DNA of 46,565 bases, from contig CAJTVR010000028.1 of the NCBI GenBank assembly GCA_910580075.1, positions 1 through 46,565 on the forward strand, in the 5' to 3' direction. Below are positions 41,857 to 46,565 of the stretch, in pieces; position 1 is the stretch's first letter; every line of letters starts with the position of its first letter. Below the pieces are notes generated by a model. That model ran no database searches. It saw nothing but the letters and a program-made list of their open reading frames with translations, and was not told where the DNA came from. The position numbers and the translations under genes were made by a program. Source of the stretch: an uncultured Eubacterium sp. Lineage in GTDB: Bacteria; Bacillota; Clostridia; Lachnospirales; Lachnospiraceae.

Positions 41857-41970
41857 TCAAAACATTTCGTCGCTCATTTTCTTGCGGCTCTCCTTGCGTC
41901 CCGTCCGTGCCGCCTTTATCGCTGTTCCAAAAGCCTTAAAGTCATATCGTGGTACTGGTCTTTTTGCCAT
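41857..41970 (-). pseudogene. Truncated HTH (Cro/CI-like) regulator of conjugative elements
   Basis: On the minus strand an ATG at 41970 after GGGTG opens MAKRPVPRYDFKAFGTAIKA and continues ARTGRKESRKKMSDEMF to a stop. This is the N-terminus of a helix-turn-helix regulator seen in Lachnospiraceae elements; the recognition helix and the rest are absent. It faces the ParA stub across the inverted repeat. Confidence 0.65.
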
Positions 41971-42082
41971 ATTCATTCACCCTATTACATTTTACTGTTC
42001 ACCTTTCTTTTTGGATATGTCTACACAGTTCCCCTAAATAGCTTAAATACATCATATAATCAGAGAAAATTTTTCACGCATC

Positions 42083-42111
42083 TTGACAAAAATCCTAATT
42101 CGTGCTATTGC
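42083..42111 (+). promoter_or_regulatory. Candidate promoter of the MarR gene
   Basis: TTGACA (42083-42088) is a perfect -35. The best -10 at 17 bases is TATTGC (42106-42111), poor, with CATAAT just after it (42111-42116). It is 38 bases upstream of the MarR start, where self-repression would be expected. Confidence 0.5.
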
Positions 42112-42148
42112 ATAATCCGAAATCGTATTACATATGTGGAGGTAAAAT

Positions 42149-42595
42149 ATGAGTGAAACACGAGAAGCTGTTCGGCGGCTTGCAATAGCAATCAGTAATT
42201 TTGAAAAAATCTATGTTGCCAATACTCCAAAGATTGGCAGACAATCATCAGAATTATGGCTTATGTATGCCCTTAATGACGGAGAAGCACATTCCCAAAA
42301 ACAGATTTGTGAGGAATGGGGATTTCCGCGCACTACGCTTAACACAGTTACTAAAAAGTGTGAAGCTGCTGGTTATCTTACGTTGACCGCTATTCCCGGA
42401 AAACGGCGGGAAATGCAAATATGCCTTACAGAAAAAGGAAAGACTTATGCGAGTCAAATATTAGATGTTATATATCGGGCAGAAGATCAAGCGATGGAAA
42501 AAACACTTGAAAAATATCCTGCGGATTTTATTGACGTTTTGGGAGATTTTGTAAAACATCTTGAATCTTCATTTGAGCAAATATTAAAACAGTAA
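42149..42595 (+). CDS. MarR-family transcriptional regulator
   Basis: 148 residues with a winged helix: the recognition region ICEEWGFPRTTLNTVTKKCE and the wing LTLTAIPGKRREMQICLTEKG. It binds DNA as a dimer. It lies ahead of a KTR protein, a MATE exporter and a kinase-like gene and is the likely regulator of that exporter. GGAGGTAAAAT gives the start. The effector is unknown. Confidence 0.88.
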   Translation: MSETREAVRRLAIAISNFEKIYVANTPKIGRQSSELWLMYALNDGEAHSQKQICEEWGFPRTTLNTVTKKCEAAGYLTLTAIPGKRREMQICLTEKGKTYASQILDVIYRAEDQAMEKTLEKYPADFIDVLGDFVKHLESSFEQILKQ

Positions 42596-42608
42596 GGAAG
42601 TGTTTCAT

Positions 42609-42797
42609 ATGAGAAATCAAGAATGGATACTATGTCCAAACTGCCAAAGTAAGACGCGGACAAAAATCCGGGAGGATACAATACTTTCCCGTTTTCCACT
42701 ATTTTGTCCTAAGTGTAGACAGGAAACCTTAATAAATGCAGAACAACTGAAAATATCAATTATCAAAGAGCCAGATGCAAAGACGCAGAGCCGATAA
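42609..42797 (+). CDS. Cysteine-rich KTR domain protein
   Basis: 62 residues: EWILCPNCQSKTRTKIREDT and FPLFCPKCRQETLINAEQLK, two CPxC pairs forming a small zinc ribbon, ending in EPDAKTQSR. The family is best known from Tn916-like elements near resistance genes; its function is not established. AAGGAAG at 42594-42600 supports the ATG at 42609. The stop codon sits in the left arm of the following terminator. Confidence 0.85.
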   Translation: MRNQEWILCPNCQSKTRTKIREDTILSRFPLFCPKCRQETLINAEQLKISIIKEPDAKTQSR

Positions 42798-42829
42798 TTC
42801 GTTACTAAAACGGAATATCGGCTCTTTTT
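42787..42829 (+). terminator. Terminator or attenuator between the KTR and MATE genes
   Basis: AGAGCCGATA (42787-42796) pairs exactly with TATCGGCTCT (42816-42825), with ATTC/GAAT able to extend it, followed by TTTTTA. The MATE gene starts 39 bases later with its own GGGAGGA, so its expression may depend on readthrough. Confidence 0.8.
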
Positions 42830-42867
42830 ATTTATGTGATCCGGCTTTAGAATGGGAGGAAATTAAA

Positions 42868-44184
42868 ATGTCCAGTTCAGGCATGAAAAATATTATAAAG
42901 TACGTCTTACCAATGATTTTAAGCAATGTTTGTTTCTTTATGTTTACCATTATTGACGCAGTTTTTGTGGGGAGAGGTGTAGGAACAAACGCCCTCGGAG
43001 CAATCAATTTAGTTAGTCCCTTTATCATGGTTGTCGGAGCAATAAATATGCTTATCAGTGTTGGCGGTGTAGCTATTTATGCTGTTCGTATTGGTCGGGG
43101 CGATATAGAAGGAGGAAACAAAGTATTCCGTCATGGAATGCTGTTTATGGTATGTGCCGCAGCAATTCTCAGTTTTATTGGCGTGTTTTTTGCAGATAAA
43201 GTTTGTACTTTGCTTGGTGCAAATGAAACATTCCATCATTTATCGGTTGAATATCTGTTTTGGTATTCTATTTTTATTATTCCGTCCGCTATGTCTATGG
43301 GACTGCAAAATTATTGCCGTAATGACAATGCGCCTGGATTGGTAAGTATTGTTGTGATTGTCACAACAGTATGCAATATTTTTGGCGACTGGCTGCTGAT
43401 CTATCCTATGGCATGGGGAATAAAGGGGGCTGCTATTGCCACGGGCATATCACAGACACTTGGATTACTGCTCATATTGAGCCATTTTATCCGTAAACAG
43501 GGAAATCTGCCCTTTGGAAAAATAAAACTGGAAAAAAGTCTGTTCAAAGAAATCATTGTACATGGTCTGCCCGAAGGAATTAGCCAGTTGGCAACTCCTG
43601 TTATGACATTTTGCATGAATATGGTTCTCATTGACATGGTAGGTGATCTTGGTGTCAATGCTTTTTCGGCTATCAGTTATATAGCATCTTTCTCTATGTC
43701 TGTCTTTTTTGGAGCCAGTGACGGTTTACAGCCTTTATTTGGACAGAGCTATGGTGCAAAGAAAAAAGAAGATTTGAAATACTATTTTAATGCAGGATTG
43801 AAAATCAGTTTTTTTGGCAGTGCTGCTGTCACGATATTAGTAGTTCTTCTTGGGGGCTATATTGGCAGTCTATTTGGGACTGATGCCGTAACACGGGAAT
43901 ATATGATCAATGTTTTGCCGCAATTTGCTGTTGGCTTTATCGAAATGGCAGTCAATGTTATGATTTCTTCTTATTTGTATTCCACGGAACGCTCTTTTCT
44001 TGCTCTGAATATCAGCGTTTTACGAAGCATTATTGTAAATGCGGCAGTCATTCTGATTTTGCCATATATATTTGGTGAAAGCATAATATGGTTTTCACTG
44101 TTGATTTATGAAGTAATCGTATTGATTATTGCAGTAGCACTATTAAAACATTCTGAAAGAAATGGTATTCATTTCAAAGAGTAA
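42868..44184 (+). CDS. MATE-family multidrug/sodium antiporter
   Basis: 438 residues with about twelve membrane helices in two similar halves (VLPMILSNVCFFMFTIIDAV with VFVGRGVGTNALGAINL; second half IVHGLPEGISQLATPVMTF with ISYIASFSMSVFFGASDGLQ and PLFGQSYGAKK). Such proteins export cationic drugs or metabolites using ion gradients. GGGAGGA selects the ATG at 42868; the frame is open further up but lies in the KTR terminator. MarR upstream suggests inducible control. The substrate is unknown. Confidence 0.9.
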   Translation: MSSSGMKNIIKYVLPMILSNVCFFMFTIIDAVFVGRGVGTNALGAINLVSPFIMVVGAINMLISVGGVAIYAVRIGRGDIEGGNKVFRHGMLFMVCAAAILSFIGVFFADKVCTLLGANETFHHLSVEYLFWYSIFIIPSAMSMGLQNYCRNDNAPGLVSIVVIVTTVCNIFGDWLLIYPMAWGIKGAAIATGISQTLGLLLILSHFIRKQGNLPFGKIKLEKSLFKEIIVHGLPEGISQLATPVMTFCMNMVLIDMVGDLGVNAFSAISYIASFSMSVFFGASDGLQPLFGQSYGAKKKEDLKYYFNAGLKISFFGSAAVTILVVLLGGYIGSLFGTDAVTREYMINVLPQFAVGFIEMAVNVMISSYLYSTERSFLALNISVLRSIIVNAAVILILPYIFGESIIWFSLLIYEVIVLIIAVALLKHSERNGIHFKE

Positions 44185-44196
44185 AGGAGGAACAAA

Positions 44197-44814
44197 ATGA
44201 TTATTACAATTAGCCGTGAGTTTGGCAGCGGAGGACGTGAACTGGGGAAGCGTTTGTCTAATGTATTGGAAATTCCCTGTTATGACAAAGAAATCATTCA
44301 GATGATAGCTGAAAAACAAGGATTTGATGAACAATATGTTTCCCATATATCAGAAAAAAATCTGCAAGCCGCATATCCCCGGACAATAGGCTGTCGTTTC
44401 ACTATGACCCCACACCCGGTTACAAAACAGGCTGTAACGATTGCTGTTGAGCAGCAAAAAATCATTAAAACTTTTGCAGCGCAAGGGGATTGTATTATGA
44501 TTGGACGCTGCGCCGATGTAATTTTGAAAGAATATAACCCGTTTAATATTTTTGTATATGCTGATATGGATACAAAGCTAAAACGGTGTATAGAACGGGC
44601 GCCCAAAGGTGAAAACCTCACCCCCACAGAGCTTGAACGTAAGATACGGGAAGTGGATAAAGAACGAGCAAAACACCGGGAGTTTTATATAAGCGCAAAA
44701 GAAAATGCACGTTCAAATTACCACTTGTGTATCAATACCTCTGGTATAGAGATTAAAAAGATCATTCCCGTATTAGCTGATTATCTTAAACTATGGTTTA
44801 AAATGAGAGGTTGA
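44197..44814 (+). CDS. Cytidylate kinase-like family protein
   Basis: 205 residues of the P-loop cytidylate-kinase-like family: ITISREFGSGGRELGKRL has the P-loop in the GSGGRELG form, and DCIMIGRCADVIL and VYADMDTKLKRCIER are typical. The fold transfers phosphate to nucleotides or related substrates, but this subfamily is uncharacterised. AAAGGAGGAAC gives the start. It follows the MATE gene by 12 bases and is probably co-transcribed with it. Confidence 0.82.
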   Translation: MIITISREFGSGGRELGKRLSNVLEIPCYDKEIIQMIAEKQGFDEQYVSHISEKNLQAAYPRTIGCRFTMTPHPVTKQAVTIAVEQQKIIKTFAAQGDCIMIGRCADVILKEYNPFNIFVYADMDTKLKRCIERAPKGENLTPTELERKIREVDKERAKHREFYISAKENARSNYHLCINTSGIEIKKIIPVLADYLKLWFKMRG

Positions 44815-44836
44815 AATAAAACAGAGCGGAGGATAT

Positions 44837-45058
44837 ATGGCAAAGTTTTTGGAATTTATGTTAGAAAATCAAGATTATGCAATTTCGGTTAATAGTGTTT
44901 GCAATATTTCGCAACCCAATAAAATATTTAGAGTGCCACATACTCCAGACTTTGTTTTAGGTGTCACGCATTATAGGGGGTATATACTTACTGTAATAGA
45001 CTTAAAATGCCGGGGCGTTGTTTATGGAAGAATTATTAAATTGGATGGAATATATTGA
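44837..45058 (+). pseudogene. CheW-like chemotaxis coupling protein, cut by an insertion sequence
   Basis: The N-terminal half of a CheW domain is clear: FLEFMLENQDYAISVNSVCN then VPHTPDFVLGVTHYRGYIL and TVIDLKCR. Homology stops near base 45010, where the insertion sequence begins; the frame runs on into it to 45058. The second half of CheW is not found after the insertion sequence. GGAGG at 44828-44832 precedes the ATG. Confidence 0.78.
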
Positions 45059-46216
45059 AGATGTGCGCCCAAAAAAGAAAGTCCGGCATTTGCTAAAGGA
45101 TATTCTTGTGATTGTTTTGTTTGCCACACTCGCAAATGCAGATGACTGGGTAGAGATTGCGCTGTTTGCACAGGTATATGAAGAGTATCTTAAGAAATAT
45201 ATCGAGTTAAAGAATGGTCCGCCGTCTCATGATACTATACAGCGGGTAATGGGGATGATTTCGCCGGATATTCTCCAGCAGCTTTATGGGAAATGGCAGG
45301 AACTGCTGAACCGGGAAGAAGGCGAAGCACTGAAGAAGATCATCTATATAGATGGAAAAACAATGCGTTCTAACAAACAGGGGAAAGAGAAGCCGTCTCA
45401 TATTGTAACCGCATGGAGCCGTGAAGACGGTTTCAGCCTGGGACAGAAAGCAGTGAACGAAAAGAGCAATGAGATTACAGCAATTCCGGAATTAATAGAA
45501 AGGTTACAGATAAAGGGACAGATCATTACGATAGATGTAATGGGAACGCAGACAGCGATCGTAGAAAAAATCCGGGGAAAAAGGGCAGATTATGTGCTGG
45601 CATTAAAAGGAAACCAAGGGAGCTTATATGAAGAAGTAAAAGAGTATTCTGCAGATAAAGAGCTAACCAGAGAGATAGAAAAATCAGGAAATTATAAGAA
45701 AACGAAAGAAAAAGCCCGCGGGCAGATAGAGACGCGGGAATATTACCAGACAGAAGATATCCAATGGATGATACAGAAAAAAGATTGGAAAGGGCTGAAA
45801 AGCATAGCGATGGAAAGAAAAAGCATAGAAAAGAATGGGAGAAAGAAAACGGAATACCGCTATTTTATCAGCAGCCTGAAAGGGGACATAGAAACCATAA
45901 GCCGGGCAGTAAGAGGGCATTGGAGCATAGAGAGCATGCACTGGCATCTGGATGCAACATTCCGGGAAGACGCAAACGCAACACTGGATAAAATGTCAGC
46001 GCAGAATCTGAATATAATCAGGAAATGGAGCTTAAGCATACTAAAGCTGATGGAACTTACAAAAAAGAAATTATCAATAAAGAAAAAAAGGTTTGTAATA
46101 AGTCTGTCACCAATTAAATATTTGGAGGAAGTACTGGACTTTTAAAAAATTACAGTTGGAAAAATTTAAATGGTAGAAACATTCATGCGTTTGTCGTGAA
46201 TGCGCTGGCTCCCGGC
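45009..46216 (+). mobile_element. ISAs1-family insertion sequence (ends approximate)
   Basis: One transposase gene, with CheW homology ending where the left end should be. Candidate ends are GCCGGGGC (45009-45016) and the complement of GCCGGGAGC (46208-46216), a short imperfect inverted pair. TAAAAT lies just outside on the left and three bases beyond the right end, so a target duplication is not proven. The flanks do not rejoin CheW, which implies a later deletion or recombination. Confidence 0.65.
45024..46145 (+). CDS. ISAs1-family transposase
   Basis: 373 residues. The DDE catalytic triad can be placed in IYIDGKTMRSNKQ (first Asp), ITIDVMGTQTAIVEKI (second Asp) and the HWSIESMHWHLDATFREDA segment (Glu). 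The N-terminal DUF4372-free region LLKDILVIVLFATLANADDW is typical of the family (related to the H-repeat proteins of E. coli). It looks complete and may be active. The ATG at 45024 begins the conserved sequence; the earlier in-frame TTG at 45018 is less likely. There is no clear ribosome site, as usual for transposases. Confidence 0.9.
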   Translation: MEELLNWMEYIEDVRPKKKVRHLLKDILVIVLFATLANADDWVEIALFAQVYEEYLKKYIELKNGPPSHDTIQRVMGMISPDILQQLYGKWQELLNREEGEALKKIIYIDGKTMRSNKQGKEKPSHIVTAWSREDGFSLGQKAVNEKSNEITAIPELIERLQIKGQIITIDVMGTQTAIVEKIRGKRADYVLALKGNQGSLYEEVKEYSADKELTREIEKSGNYKKTKEKARGQIETREYYQTEDIQWMIQKKDWKGLKSIAMERKSIEKNGRKKTEYRYFISSLKGDIETISRAVRGHWSIESMHWHLDATFREDANATLDKMSAQNLNIIRKWSLSILKLMELTKKKLSIKKKRFVISLSPIKYLEEVLDF

Positions 46217-46243
46217 TTGTAAAATCAGGAGGATTATGGTAGT

Positions 46244-46565
46244 ATGAAGATACAAAAACGAAAGGGAAAGCAGGTGGGAAGATTGACCGTGACGGAACAG
46301 ATCGACCAGAAACATCAGGAAGATTTACAGAGGCTGAGAGGCTTTCGCCTGCTTGATGATGATTTCCTCACAAAGTGTTTTGAGGGAGATACGGCAAGCA
46401 TAGAACTGGTATTGCAGATTGTTCTGGAAAAACCGGATTTAAAGGTGCTGGACGTCCGCACCCAGGTATTTGTGGAGAACCTGCTGAACCGTTCAGTGAG
46501 GCTGGATATTCTGGCTACAGACAGCACAGGGGTAAAACTGAACGTGGAGGTACAGCGCTCCGACA
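46244..46565 (+). CDS. Rpn-family PD-(D/E)XK nuclease/putative transposase, partial at window end
   Basis: The frame from the ATG at 46244 is open to the window edge (107 codons). It reads FRLLDDDFLTKCFEGDTASI then LVLQIVLEKPDLKVLDVRTQ and SVRLDILATDSTGVKLNVEV-Q. This is the N-terminal half of Rpn-type proteins, with the catalytic Asp in VRLDI and E-x-Q in NVEVQ. AGGAGGA at 46227-46233 supports the start. Members promote recombination and move within genomes. It is a different lineage from the decayed minus-strand copy at 18 kb, which shows LIEAQS instead of VEVQRS. Confidence 0.82.
   Translation, partial: MKIQKRKGKQVGRLTVTEQIDQKHQEDLQRLRGFRLLDDDFLTKCFEGDTASIELVLQIVLEKPDLKVLDVRTQVFVENLLNRSVRLDILATDSTGVKLNVEVQRSD

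Noticed and set aside
1..46565. CRISPR arrays, tRNA or rRNA genes
   Set aside because: I saw no regularly spaced repeats, cloverleaf-like sequence or rRNA signature on either strand.

Overview
The window looks like a chromosome segment of a gut Firmicute of the Clostridia, most likely Lachnospiraceae. The evidence is the gene content (M16C presequence-type protease, the era-yqzL-recO order, a single-chain glycyl-tRNA synthetase, pyruvate phosphate dikinase), strong AGGAGG ribosome sites, sigma-A type promoters with 17-bp spacing, moderately low GC, and decayed conjugative-element genes typical of that family. I cannot name a species.

Region 1 (1-17.9 kb) is a surface-glycan locus. It starts inside a polysialyltransferase-like gene and continues with a nonulosonic-acid pathway of the pseudaminic type: pseB-like, pseC-like, a SpsF/PseF-type cytidylyltransferase, an aldo/keto reductase, an RmlD-like reductase, a PseI/NeuB synthase and a GNAT acetyltransferase. 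A DUF4910 aminopeptidase-fold protein follows. Next is a carrier-protein module (adenylating ligase, GNAT, acyl carrier protein, AAC(3)-fold acetyltransferase, VOC protein), then two paralogous GT2 glycosyltransferases, a DUF6625-type protein, an ABC flippase-type exporter and a SAM methyltransferase. Three genes carry G9 or G10 tracts inside their coding sequence. The adenylating ligase is put out of frame by a T8 tract. The methyltransferase has its best start codon one base out of frame. Together these suggest a multi-gene phase-variable glycan locus.

Region 2 (17.9-27.7 kb) starts with a decayed Rpn-type nuclease on the minus strand. It then holds seven plus-strand genes behind strong promoters: a membrane protein with an acidic tail, a small coiled-coil protein, a TRAFAC-like GTPase with a C-terminal coiled coil, two paralogues with an unrecognised N-terminal domain (one tail-anchored), an AAA+ ATPase of Ycf46-like layout, and a second membrane protein with an acidic tail. 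I do not recognise this set as a described system. It is the best candidate for something new in the window.

Region 3 (27.8-40.6 kb) is conserved chromosome: DUF1015 protein, MscS channel, M16C metalloprotease, Era, YqzL, RecO, a lipoprotein, glycyl-tRNA synthetase and pyruvate phosphate dikinase, with clear promoters and hairpin terminators.

Region 4 (40.6-46.6 kb) is the scar of an integrative/conjugative element: DUF6075 and DUF3970 genes, a ParA cut off inside its Walker A motif, a 21-bp perfect inverted repeat, and a truncated HTH regulator facing the other way. Cargo follows: a MarR regulator, a cysteine-rich KTR protein, a MATE exporter and a cytidylate-kinase-like protein. A CheW gene is cut by an ISAs1-family insertion sequence. 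The window ends inside a second Rpn-family gene.
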